From: Paraburkholderia ginsengiterrae
Lineage (GTDB): Bacteria > Pseudomonadota > Gammaproteobacteria > Burkholderiales > Burkholderiaceae
DNA length: 64,000 nucleotides
NCBI RefSeq assembly: GCF_001645125.1
Contig: NZ_LXKA01000327.1
Location: 124,001 to 188,000, forward strand
Reading direction: 5' to 3'
Shown here: positions 54,578 to 64,000 of the stretch, piece by piece
Position numbering within the stretch: position 1 is the stretch's first letter
Layout: each line of letters begins with the position of its first letter
Position numbers and translations under genes: made by a program
The notes under the pieces: generated by a model
The model's input: only the letters and a program-made list of their open reading frames with translations
Told to the model about the DNA's origin: nothing
Database searches by the model: none

Positions 54578-56995
54578 TCAAACTGTCGTGCCCGTTGTGT
54601 CGGTCGTCGCCGGTTGCATCGCAAGCTCGGTCGCGGCCGGTGCTTGCAATGCTTCCAAAGCATCGAGAATCGCTTCAGGCGTGGCCGGCGCGCGCAACGG
54701 CGGCGCCTGCTGCGCGTCCGGCACCGCGGCGGCGATCGCGTCGCGAATCGCGAGGAAAGCCGAGAACGGCAACAGCAGCGGCGGCTCGCCGACCGCCTTC
54801 GAGCGGAACACGGTCGGCTCGGCGTTGGTGTTCTGGTAGAGCCTCACGTGGAACGCGGCGGGCGTGTCGCTCACCGCCGGAATCTTGTACGTGGACGGCG
54901 CATGCGTCATGAGACGGCCATCGCGGTTCCACCACAGTTCTTCCGTGGTGAGCCAGCCCATGCCCTGAATGTAGCCGCCTTCCACCTGGCCGATATCGAT
55001 GGCCGGATTGATCGACTGGCCGGCGTCGTGCAGCACGTCCGCGCGCACCAGTTTCCATTCGCCGGTTAGCGTATCGATCACGACTTCCGATACCGCCGCG
55101 CCGTACGCGAAGTAATAAAACGGGTGCCCGGTCAGCGTTTTCGCGTCCCAGTGCACTTTCGGCGTCGTGTAAAAGCCATCCGACCACAACTGCACGCGTG
55201 CCAGGTAGGCCGCGCCGACCAGTTGGTCGAACGGCATCGCCCCGCCGTTCACCGATACTTCGCCGTTGGCGAACTGCACGGCGTCCGCCGTGCCGCCAAG
55301 CTGCTTTGCCGCCAGTTCGGCGAGCCGGGTGCGTATCGTTTTCGCCGCGGCCTCGGCCGCTTTGCCGTTCAGATCGCTGCCGGTGGAGGCTGCCGTCGCC
55401 GAGGTGTTGGCGACCTTCGAGGTATCGGTGGCCGTGACCCGCACGCGGGCGAGCGGCAAGCCGAACTCATTGGCGACGACTTGCGCGACCTTGGTGTTGA
55501 GTCCCTGGCCCATCTCGGTGCCGCCGTGATTGACGAGCACCGAACCATCCTTGTACACATGCACCAGCGCGCCGGCCTGATTCAGGAACGGCACGTTGAA
55601 CGAGATGCCGAACTTCACCGGCGAAAACGCGAGGCCGCGCTTGAGCACCGGGCTGTTCGCGTTGAAGGCCGCAATCGCCTCGCGGCGTGCGCGATACTCG
55701 CTGGTGCTCAGCAGCTCGTCGGTGAGCGGCGCGATGATGTTGTCTTCGACGCGCTGTCCGTACGGCGTCGTGTCGCGCTCGCCGATGCCGTAGTAGTTGG
55801 CGAGGCGCACGTCGAGCGGATCGCAGCGCAACTGACGCGCGATGCTGTCCACCATCACTTCCATCACGAGCGCGCCTTGCGGGCCGCCGAAGCCGCGGAA
55901 CGCGGTGTTCGACTGCGTGTTGGTCTTGCAGCACAGCGCGACGATATCGACGTCGGACAGGTAGTACGCGTTGTCGAAGTGGCAGACGGCGCGCGTCGCG
56001 ACGGCGCCGGACAGGTCTGCGGAATAGCCCGCGCGCAAAGCGATCTCGACGCGCGCGCCGAGAATGCGGCCGCTGTCGTCGAAGCCGGCTTCGTACGCGT
56101 AGACCGCGTCGTGGCGCTTGCCGGTGATCATGAAATCGTCGTCGCGGTCGGCGCGCAGTTTGACCGGGCGCCGCAGCAGCTTAGCCGCCAGCGCCGCCAC
56201 ACAGGCGAACAGCGCCGATTGCGATTCCTTGCCGCCGAAGCCACCGCCCATGCGCCGGCATTCGCACACCACGTTATGCGCGGGCCAGCCGAGCATGTGC
56301 GCGACTACCTGCTGCATTTCGCTCGGGTGCTGGGTCGAGCTGTAGACGAACATGCCGTCCATTTCTTTCGGCACCGCGTATGCGACCTGGCCTTCCAGAT
56401 AAAACTGCTCCTGGCCACCCACCTCGAACGTGCCGCTGATTCGGTGCGGCGCGGCGGCGATCTTCGCGTCCGGCTCGCCGCGTCTCAGATGCAGCGGCGG
56501 CAGCACGTATTGCTTGCTGGCTTTCGCTTCGGCGGCGGTGAGGACGGGTTCGAGCGGTTCATAGCGAACCACGTCGTCGCTTTTCGCGAGCGCGGCGGCC
56601 CGGCGCGCGAGTTCATGGCTTTCGGCGATCACGGCGAACACGGGCTGGCCGAGATACAGCACTTCATTGACGGCGAGAATCGGGTCGTCGTGCAGCACGG
56701 GGCCGCAATTGTTCTCGCCGGGAATATCCTCGGCGCTCAGCACGGCGATCACGCCAGGCGCTTTTCTGACTGCGTCGAGATCGATCGACACGATCCGCGC
56801 GTGCGCGTGGCGCGACAGGCCCAGTGCCGCGTGCAGCGTGCCTTGCAACTCGGGCACGTCGTCCGTGTAGGCGGCTTCGCCGCTCACGTGCAGCGCGGCC
56901 GATTCATGCGGCAGCGAAACGCCGATGGCCGCGACGCCATCCTCGGCGGCGGTGTGCCTCGCGGCGTGTTCGACGAAAGCATCGGTCCGGTTCAT
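54578..56995 (-). CDS. xdhB: xanthine dehydrogenase, molybdopterin-binding subunit
   Basis: 805 residues. The large subunit of the two-subunit bacterial xanthine dehydrogenase; it oxidises hypoxanthine and xanthine. RMGGGFGGKESQ and AFRGFGGPQG contact the cofactor, the GTEMGQGLNTK motif is typical, and the catalytic glutamate lies in VGEPPLLL. Starts at 56995, overlapping the xdhA stop as TAATG, so translation is coupled. Confidence 0.95.
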   Translation of the reverse strand: MNRTDAFVEHAARHTAAEDGVAAIGVSLPHESAALHVSGEAAYTDDVPELQGTLHAALGLSRHAHARIVSIDLDAVRKAPGVIAVLSAEDIPGENNCGPVLHDDPILAVNEVLYLGQPVFAVIAESHELARRAAALAKSDDVVRYEPLEPVLTAAEAKASKQYVLPPLHLRRGEPDAKIAAAPHRISGTFEVGGQEQFYLEGQVAYAVPKEMDGMFVYSSTQHPSEMQQVVAHMLGWPAHNVVCECRRMGGGFGGKESQSALFACVAALAAKLLRRPVKLRADRDDDFMITGKRHDAVYAYEAGFDDSGRILGARVEIALRAGYSADLSGAVATRAVCHFDNAYYLSDVDIVALCCKTNTQSNTAFRGFGGPQGALVMEVMVDSIARQLRCDPLDVRLANYYGIGERDTTPYGQRVEDNIIAPLTDELLSTSEYRARREAIAAFNANSPVLKRGLAFSPVKFGISFNVPFLNQAGALVHVYKDGSVLVNHGGTEMGQGLNTKVAQVVANEFGLPLARVRVTATDTSKVANTSATAASTGSDLNGKAAEAAAKTIRTRLAELAAKQLGGTADAVQFANGEVSVNGGAMPFDQLVGAAYLARVQLWSDGFYTTPKVHWDAKTLTGHPFYYFAYGAAVSEVVIDTLTGEWKLVRADVLHDAGQSINPAIDIGQVEGGYIQGMGWLTTEELWWNRDGRLMTHAPSTYKIPAVSDTPAAFHVRLYQNTNAEPTVFRSKAVGEPPLLLPFSAFLAIRDAIAAAVPDAQQAPPLRAPATPEAILDALEALQAPAATELAMQPATTDTTGTTV

Positions 56996-58542
56996 TACGG
57001 CGACTCCTTCGCAACGGCGGCGTCCGGTGTGCCCAGTTCGAACGCGAAAGCATTCACGTCGCAGAGGGTAAGCGGCGCGTCATCGCGCGTTTCGAGGTGG
57101 AAGCGCCACAGCAGATTGCGCGCCACCTTCAGTCGATAGGCGCTCGAAGCGCGCATGTCGGTGAGCGGCTGGTAATCGGCGGCGAGGGCGGTCATGGCTT
57201 GCCGCGCGGTGTCCTCGCTCCATGCTGCGCCGTTCAGCGCAGCTTCGGTTTGCGCGGCCCGTTTCGGAGTGGCCGCCATGCCGCCGAAAGCGACGCGGGC
57301 GTCCAGGATCGTGCCGTCGTCGGCCTCGCGCAGTGCGAACGCGGCGCACACGGCCGAGATGTCCTGATCGTAGCGCTTCGACACCTTGTAAGTGCGAAAA
57401 CGCAGGTTGCCCGTGGGCCGCGGCACGCGCAGCGCCGCGACGAATTCGCCGGGAGCGAGAGCGGTTTTCTGGTAGCCGAGATAGAACGCGTCGAGCGGCA
57501 AGGTGCGCGATTTCGGACCTTGGCGCAGCACGACCTCGGCGCCGAGCGCGAGCAGCGCCGGCATCGAATCGCCGATCGGCGAGCCGTTCGCGACGTTGCC
57601 GCCCAACGTGCCGGCGTTGCGGATCGGCAGCGATGCGAAACGCGTCCACAGTTCCGCCAGCTCGGGGTAATCGACGGCGAGCGCCGCATAGGCGTCTTCG
57701 AGCGTGACGGCCGCGCCAATCGTCAGCGTCTGCGCATCGCGCTCGATCGTCTTCAGTTCGGCGACGTTGCCGATATACAGAATGTCGCCGAGATCGCGGA
57801 ATTGCTTGGTGACCCACAGGCCGACGTCAGTGCTGCCGGCGAGCAGCCGCGCTTGCGGATGCTCGGCGCGCAGCCGGGCGAACGCGTCGAGCGTGACGGG
57901 TGCGTGGAACGTGGGCGAGCCGAAGGCGGCGCCGCGTGTGTCGGGCGCGCGGTATTCGAAGGTGTCGCGGCGTTGCAGCGCGCGCAGTTGCTCGGCGACG
58001 GCCTCGCGGTCCAGCGTCACGCGCGGATACAGCGGGTAGTCGAACATCTTCTGCGTGGCGTCGACGATCGGCCGGTAGCCGGTGCAGCGGCACAGGTTGC
58101 CTGAGAGCGCGGCGTTGATTTCATCGCGGGTGGGCAGGCCGGCGGCGGCCGGCTGGTTTTCATACAACGCCCACATCGACATGACGAATCCGGGCGTGCA
58201 GAAACCGCACTGCGAACCGTGGCAATCGACCATGGCCTGTTGCACGGGGTGCAGGGCGCCGTTGGCGGCGCGCAGATCTTCGACGGTGAAGAGGGCCCGG
58301 CCGTCCAACGTGGGCAGGAACTGGATGCAGGCGTTGACCGCTTTCAGCGCGAGAGCGCCTTGCGCGTCAAGTTCGCCCACGACGACCGTGCAGGCGCCGC
58401 AATCGCCTTCCGCGCAGCCTTCCTTGGTGCCGGTGCAATGCAGATCTTCGCGCAGGTACTGGAGCACGGTGCGCGACGCAGGGACGCCCGCGACCTCACG
58501 GACGGACCCCTGGTGGTAAAAGCGGATGGTTTGCGTTGTCAT
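56995..58542 (-). CDS. xdhA: xanthine dehydrogenase, FAD/iron-sulphur subunit
   Basis: 515 residues from ATG 58542; the longer frame upstream is not conserved. Two [2Fe-2S] clusters are bound: plant-type cysteines C43, C48 and C51 in EGCAEGDCGACTVV, then QCGFCTPGF and NLCRCTGY. An FAD domain follows from about residue 190, with LLAGSTDVGLWV and NAGTLGGNVANGSPIGD. It passes electrons from XdhB to NAD. First gene of the operon. Confidence 0.95.
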   Translation of the reverse strand: MTTQTIRFYHQGSVREVAGVPASRTVLQYLREDLHCTGTKEGCAEGDCGACTVVVGELDAQGALALKAVNACIQFLPTLDGRALFTVEDLRAANGALHPVQQAMVDCHGSQCGFCTPGFVMSMWALYENQPAAAGLPTRDEINAALSGNLCRCTGYRPIVDATQKMFDYPLYPRVTLDREAVAEQLRALQRRDTFEYRAPDTRGAAFGSPTFHAPVTLDAFARLRAEHPQARLLAGSTDVGLWVTKQFRDLGDILYIGNVAELKTIERDAQTLTIGAAVTLEDAYAALAVDYPELAELWTRFASLPIRNAGTLGGNVANGSPIGDSMPALLALGAEVVLRQGPKSRTLPLDAFYLGYQKTALAPGEFVAALRVPRPTGNLRFRTYKVSKRYDQDISAVCAAFALREADDGTILDARVAFGGMAATPKRAAQTEAALNGAAWSEDTARQAMTALAADYQPLTDMRASSAYRLKVARNLLWRFHLETRDDAPLTLCDVNAFAFELGTPDAAVAKESP

Positions 58543-58875
58543 GGCGAATCCGAAAGACAGTGCGGACCGGGCGCGCGTTACGCATGGGGTCGCGCCAAAG
58601 CCGGCCTCGCGCACGTAGATCGCCATCCATATCCGAAGATAGCATTACCTTGTCACGAAAATATTTCCCATATCGCATGACGCTAATGCGAATGCCGTTA
58701 TGAGATAAGTACGATTCGCGCTAAGGCAGGAAGTTGCGGGGAGTTGCCCCAAGTTGAATTTAAGCGCAGCGGGCGGCGCAAATCCAGGTGGGAGGGGGAG
58801 GAGCGGTGAAATTCAGGGGGCGCCGGCTCGCAAGCCGGCGCGGATTCAGCAGGACAAAAGCCCGTTCAGGCCTGT
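58543..58875. other. xdhA upstream region
   Basis: This 333-bp gap holds the xdh promoter on the minus strand, a dyad (58673-58691) that is a candidate operator, and a 9-bp hairpin (GCGCCGGCT 58820-58828 / AGCCGGCGC 58833-58841) past dsbB without a T-run. No coding frame is convincing. Confidence 0.5.
58673..58691. promoter_or_regulatory. dyad, possible operator of the xdh operon
   Basis: TCGCAT (58673-58678) and ATGCGA (58686-58691) are perfect inverted repeats with a 7-bp spacer, about 130 bp upstream of the xdhA start. The spacing suits a dimeric regulator. The regulator gene is not in this window. Confidence 0.45.
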
Positions 58876-60865
<1,990 letters not shown>

Positions 60866-60880
60866 GATGTCGGTAAGAAA

Positions 60881-61561
60881 TCAGATGCGATTGAAGAGCG
60901 TGGCGCGGAATGCCTCGATATGCTTTTGCACCGACTGACGGGCGCCTTCGGCATCGCGCTCGCGCAGCAGGCGAAACAGTTCGAGATGTTCCTCGTGCAC
61001 GTCTCGCAGATGTTGCGGCTCGGAAAGCGAAATGAACCAGAAGCGCAGCGAACGCTCGTGCAGCCCGCGCAGGATATCGGCCAGCACCGGGTTGCGCGAA
61101 GCGGCCGAAATCGCCAGATGAAACTCGCGGTCGATATCCATCATGCCTTCGATATCGTGCGCGGCGACGCAGACCGCCGAGCGCTCCAGCAGCGCCTGCA
61201 TGGCGTCGAAGTCGTGCTGTTGCGCGTGGCGCGCGGCCAGTTCGACGCAGTAGCACTCGTTGACGAGCCGCACGTCGATGCTCGCCAGCACGTCGTCGAG
61301 CGAAACCGGGCGCACCATGATGCCCTTGCGCGGCATGATGGTCAGCATGCCTTCGTGCACCAGCCGGTGCAGCGCCTGATGCACCGGCGTCCTGCCGATG
61401 CCGGTCCGCGCCATCAGTTCGGCTTCGTTGAGCACTTCGCTCGGCCGCAAACGCAGCGTGATGATCTCGCGCTTGACGAAGGCGTAGGCCTGTTCGGCGA
61501 GACTCGCGGCGGCGGTCGCGCGGCTGGGTGTGGCAGGGCGTGCAGTCTGCAAAAGCGTCAT
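60881..61561 (-). CDS. GntR/FadR-family (FCD) transcriptional regulator
   Basis: 226 residues from ATG 61561, which has no clear ribosome-binding site; the longer frame is not conserved. The winged helix contains EAELMARTGIGRTPVHQAL, typical of the FadR branch, and the C-terminal FCD domain carries the metal-binding histidines in DREFHLAI and HEEHLELFRLL. It probably represses this operon in response to the substrate. It lies third, 15 bp before the amidase gene. Confidence 0.93.
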   Translation of the reverse strand: MTLLQTARPATPSRATAAASLAEQAYAFVKREIITLRLRPSEVLNEAELMARTGIGRTPVHQALHRLVHEGMLTIMPRKGIMVRPVSLDDVLASIDVRLVNECYCVELAARHAQQHDFDAMQALLERSAVCVAAHDIEGMMDIDREFHLAISAASRNPVLADILRGLHERSLRFWFISLSEPQHLRDVHEEHLELFRLLRERDAEGARQSVQKHIEAFRATLFNRI

Positions 61562-61653
61562 GTGAAGAAGGAGCGGGCGATGTCGTCCGCATTGTAGAGC
61601 AAGGTTTTGCGCGCTATGCGTTGCATGGCTGCCTCGGGCGGGAGGCACCCCCG

Positions 61654-63003
61654 TCAGGCGCGGCTCGGCGAAACCGCCGCCGCATGCTGCACCTTGACGC
61701 GCGGCATCATCAGCGTGACGAGGCCGCCGACAATCAGCGCACCCGCGATCAGCACCAGACCAAGCGTCACGCTATGCGTCGCGTCCTTGACGATGCCGAG
61801 CACATACGGGCTCACATAGCCGGCAAGGTTCGCAATCGAGTTGATCACCGCAATGCCGGCGACGGCCGCCGTGCCTTGCAGGAAGGTTGTCGACATCGAC
61901 CAGAAGATGCCGAAGCCCGCCAGGATGCCGACGTACGCAATCGACAGGCCGGTCACGGCAAGCGGAATCGAGTTGGTCACGGAGGCGCTGCCGAGCAGGC
62001 CCGCCGCGCCGACGAAGCAGCACACGGCGTAGTGCCAGCGCCGCTCGCCGGTGATGTCCGACGAGCGTCCGATCAGGATCATGCCGATGCCTGCCGCCAG
62101 ATACGGAATCGCGGTGACGAAGCCGTTGGTGACGAGATTCGTCACGCCGAGATCCTTGACGATCTGCGGCAGCCAGAAGGAGAAGCCCGCGTTGCCGGTG
62201 ACGAGGCAGAAGTAGATCAGTGTGAGCAGCCAGAAGCGGCCCGAGCGAAGCGCAACCGCGAGGCTATGCTCGGCGCCGGCCGCGGCCGCCGCGCTGTTTT
62301 CCCGCGCGATGCGGCCGATAATCACGCGCTTTTCGTCGGCGGTGAGCCAGGCGGCTTCGGCGGGCGTGTTGCGCAGGACGGCGAGCGCCCAGAACCCGGC
62401 GAGGATCGACGGGATGCCTTCGATCAGGAACATCCACTGCCAGCCGCGCAAACCGTGCGCCTCATGCAGCGCCGACATCAGAAAGCCCGATAACGGCGCG
62501 CCGATGATGCCCGCTACCGGAATCGCCGCCATGAACACGGCGACCATGCGCGCGCGCCGGTCGGACGGAAACCAGAACGTCAGATACAGCACCACGCCCG
62601 GCACCAGACCGGCTTCGGCGACGCCGAGGAAAAAGCGCAGCACGTAGAACATCGTTTCCGAGCGCACGAACATCATCAGACACGACAGCAGGCCCCACAG
62701 CATCGTGATGCGGGCAATCGTGGCGCGCGCGCCGAACTTTTTCAGCAGCAGATTGCTCGGCACTTCGAACACGAAATAGCCGAAGAAAAAGATCCCCGCG
62801 CCGAGTCCGTACGCCGCATTCGACAGACCGAGGTCGCCGGTGAACTGCAGCTTCGCGTAGCCGATGTTGACGCGGTCCAGATACGACAGCACATAGACGA
62901 GAAACAGGAACGGCATGATGCGCCAGGTGATCTTGCGCAGTGCGGCGGCTTCGAGTAATGCGTCGGCGGACGCGCTGGCGGCGGATTGCGAAGTCGAGCT
63001 CAT
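61654..63003 (-). CDS. MFS transporter, anion:cation symporter (ACS) family
   Basis: 449 residues with twelve membrane helices. SYLDRVNIGYAKLQF and YFVFEVPSNLLLKKFGAR identify the ACS family, whose members bring in organic anions such as tartrate, phthalate or galactonate. The central loop lies about residues 205-240. It is the second gene of the operon, 10 bp after the DUF2848 gene, and probably imports the substrate. Confidence 0.92.
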   Translation of the reverse strand: MSSTSQSAASASADALLEAAALRKITWRIMPFLFLVYVLSYLDRVNIGYAKLQFTGDLGLSNAAYGLGAGIFFFGYFVFEVPSNLLLKKFGARATIARITMLWGLLSCLMMFVRSETMFYVLRFFLGVAEAGLVPGVVLYLTFWFPSDRRARMVAVFMAAIPVAGIIGAPLSGFLMSALHEAHGLRGWQWMFLIEGIPSILAGFWALAVLRNTPAEAAWLTADEKRVIIGRIARENSAAAAAGAEHSLAVALRSGRFWLLTLIYFCLVTGNAGFSFWLPQIVKDLGVTNLVTNGFVTAIPYLAAGIGMILIGRSSDITGERRWHYAVCCFVGAAGLLGSASVTNSIPLAVTGLSIAYVGILAGFGIFWSMSTTFLQGTAAVAGIAVINSIANLAGYVSPYVLGIVKDATHSVTLGLVLIAGALIVGGLVTLMMPRVKVQHAAAVSPSRA

Positions 63004-63013
63004 GAACGAAGCC

Positions 63014-63700
63014 TCATTCGACGATGGGAAGCGCGCGCACGCTATAGGCGTGGCGCAGCGTGCGGTTCAGGATGGGGTCGTGCAATTCGAGTTCGAGCGC
63101 ATCGCCGTCAGCCATGCCGACGATGCCGCCCTGCACGGCCAGCGTGCCGCAGAACATCGCCGCGCCTTGCGCGAGCGGCGCGCGCCCGAGCAGATCGGCG
63201 GCGGGCAGCAGCGACGCGACACTGCCTTGCTGATAGACGCGCCGCTCGCCGTTCACCACGGCATAGGCGCGCAATTCCAGCTGGTCCCAATGAGCGGACA
63301 CGTCTTCGAAACGCCACGCTTCGCGCGCGAGCGGCTTCGGGCAGACCTGTTTCGAGACGGTCACGCCATAGGCCTCGACCTCGCGATCCGTGTGGTCCGA
63401 GCCGACAGTGACGAGCAAGCCATTGTCCGTTTGCACCAGCACGCATTCGGCTTCGCCGCTCGACTTCACGCCGACCACGTCGATCTGGCCGGCTTGCGTC
63501 AGCAATTCCGCGCCGAGGCGGTAGAAGCACGGCGTGGTGGACGGCCGCTTCACCCCGAGTTCGGCCAGCTCGGCAATGTGATGCTCGATGGCGGCCTGAT
63601 CGCGGCCGGCCCAGCCGGCTATGGTCAGACGATTCACTTCCGCAAGCTCGGCGCTCCGGCTGCCGGAACGGTCTACAACGTTGAAGGACACCTGCTGCAT
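63014..63700 (-). CDS. DUF2848 family protein
   Basis: 228 residues from ATG 63700, with GGAGAG about eight bases upstream (a GTG at 63715 is possible). It belongs to DUF2848, a family distantly like fumarylacetoacetate hydrolases. VGSDHTDREVEAYGV and SKQVCPKP are the conserved stretches, and MFCGTLAVQGGI follows. No signal peptide. First gene of the operon DUF2848-MFS-GntR-amidase, so it may act on the same substrate. Confidence 0.88.
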   Translation of the reverse strand: MQQVSFNVVDRSGSRSAELAEVNRLTIAGWAGRDQAAIEHHIAELAELGVKRPSTTPCFYRLGAELLTQAGQIDVVGVKSSGEAECVLVQTDNGLLVTVGSDHTDREVEAYGVTVSKQVCPKPLAREAWRFEDVSAHWDQLELRAYAVVNGERRVYQQGSVASLLPAADLLGRAPLAQGAAMFCGTLAVQGGIVGMADGDALELELHDPILNRTLRHAYSVRALPIVE

Positions 63701-63736
63701 CACTCGACTCTCCACAAAATATGCTGCAAATATTAT

Positions 63737-63750
63737 TGTGATATTTCACA
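63737..63750 (-). promoter_or_regulatory. candidate GntR operator of the DUF2848 operon
   Basis: TGTGA-TATT-TCACA is a perfect palindrome (63737-63750) lying 37 bp upstream of the DUF2848 start. FCD-type GntR regulators bind short palindromes of this size, and the operon encodes one. Confidence 0.55.
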
Positions 63751-63909
63751 GATGTCCAGCGTGTCAAAAACTTTCCTGTTCGCGGCGCGGCCGTGGGGTT
63801 CGAGCGGGCAGCAAGCCAGAGCCTGTCGGCCGCTCGCGCGATCCGGCGCGTCGGATTCGTTTGCTACACTGCGCTTCTTGATACATTACTTTTTGTAAGG
63901 AACGCCTTC

Positions 63910-64000
63910 ATGCACCATGGCATTGGCTTTATTCAGGACCTGGCGGTCGTGATGGCGCTGGCCGGCGTCGTCACCGTGCTGTTCCATCGCCTGAAGCAGC
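63910..64000 (+). CDS. cation:proton antiporter, CPA2 family (partial)
   Basis: Only the first 30 residues are inside the window. The ATG at 63910 follows an AAGGAA site. The start MHHGIGFIQDLAVVMALAGV followed by VTVLFHRLKQ is the first membrane segment typical of CPA2 (KefB/YbaL) antiporters, which exchange potassium or sodium for protons. A possible -10 element (TACACT) lies about 40 bp upstream. Confidence 0.7.
   Translation, partial: MHHGIGFIQDLAVVMALAGVVTVLFHRLKQ

Noticed and set aside
55124-57139. Plus-strand open frame of 671 codons
   Set aside because: Antisense to xdhB; the real gene has all cofactor motifs.

Overview
The window looks like part of the main chromosome of a beta-proteobacterium in the Burkholderia/Paraburkholderia group. 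The GC content is high, and the gene blocks (hemL-ribD-ribE-ribB-ribH, rdgB-rph, yicC-gmk-rpoZ-spoT, greB, fbp, pepN, xdhABC-add-guaD, dsbB) and protein sequences fit that group. This assignment comes from gene content and recognised families, not from a database search. There is no rRNA operon, insertion sequence, prophage or CRISPR array. The window reads as ordinary chromosome plus one large secondary-metabolite locus.

Layout: 1-4855 holds the riboflavin genes (ribH partial, a RibBX-type ribB, ribE, ribD) and hemL, all on the minus strand. 4945-9464 carries a stand-alone EVE-like protein, a Bcr/CflA drug exporter, a small unknown protein, tRNA-Ser(UGA), hemW and rdgB; rph follows. 10446-14804 is the plus-strand block yicC, gmk, rpoZ, spoT. 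Two identical tRNA-Arg(ACG) genes, greB and a general porin follow. Between the porin and a small unknown gene lies a compact candidate small RNA (17569-17652): a -10 box, two perfect hairpins and an intrinsic terminator. 18352-24214 has a cold-shock protein, a DnaQ/GIY-YIG fusion nuclease, an exported chorismate mutase, a 49-residue unannotated protein, an aldo-keto reductase and a divergent LysR regulator. tRNA-Thr(CGU), fbp, a HigBA-type toxin-antitoxin pair, pepN and a DUF4136 lipoprotein complete this half.

The standout region is 30769-46993. It is a run of sixteen co-directional genes, most joined by ATGA-type overlaps, that matches the aryl-polyene (APE)/flexirubin/xanthomonadin class of biosynthetic clusters. 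It encodes two acyl carrier proteins, three complete ketosynthases plus a truncated ketosynthase-like protein, a ketoreductase, one free dehydratase and one fused to an adenylating ligase, a thioesterase, two lipid-type acyltransferases (one fused to a glycosyltransferase), a LolA-like carrier and an MMPL exporter. It also has an MIO-type aromatic amino-acid ammonia-lyase, which suggests that the aryl starter is a cinnamate-type acid made by deamination. Immediately downstream are two paralogous exported proteins, a methyltransferase and a divergent flavin enzyme with flavin-dependent-halogenase signatures. Together they could make, tailor and export an outer-membrane aryl-polyene lipid.

50294-58542 holds a DUF3828 protein and a minus-strand purine-catabolism block: xdhA-xdhB-xdhC, an adenine-deaminase-type enzyme and guanine deaminase. 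These would convert adenine, guanine and hypoxanthine towards urate. After dsbB comes a four-gene minus-strand catabolic operon (DUF2848 protein, organic-anion MFS transporter, FCD-type GntR regulator, amidase) with a perfect dyad in its promoter region. The window ends inside a cation:proton antiporter gene.
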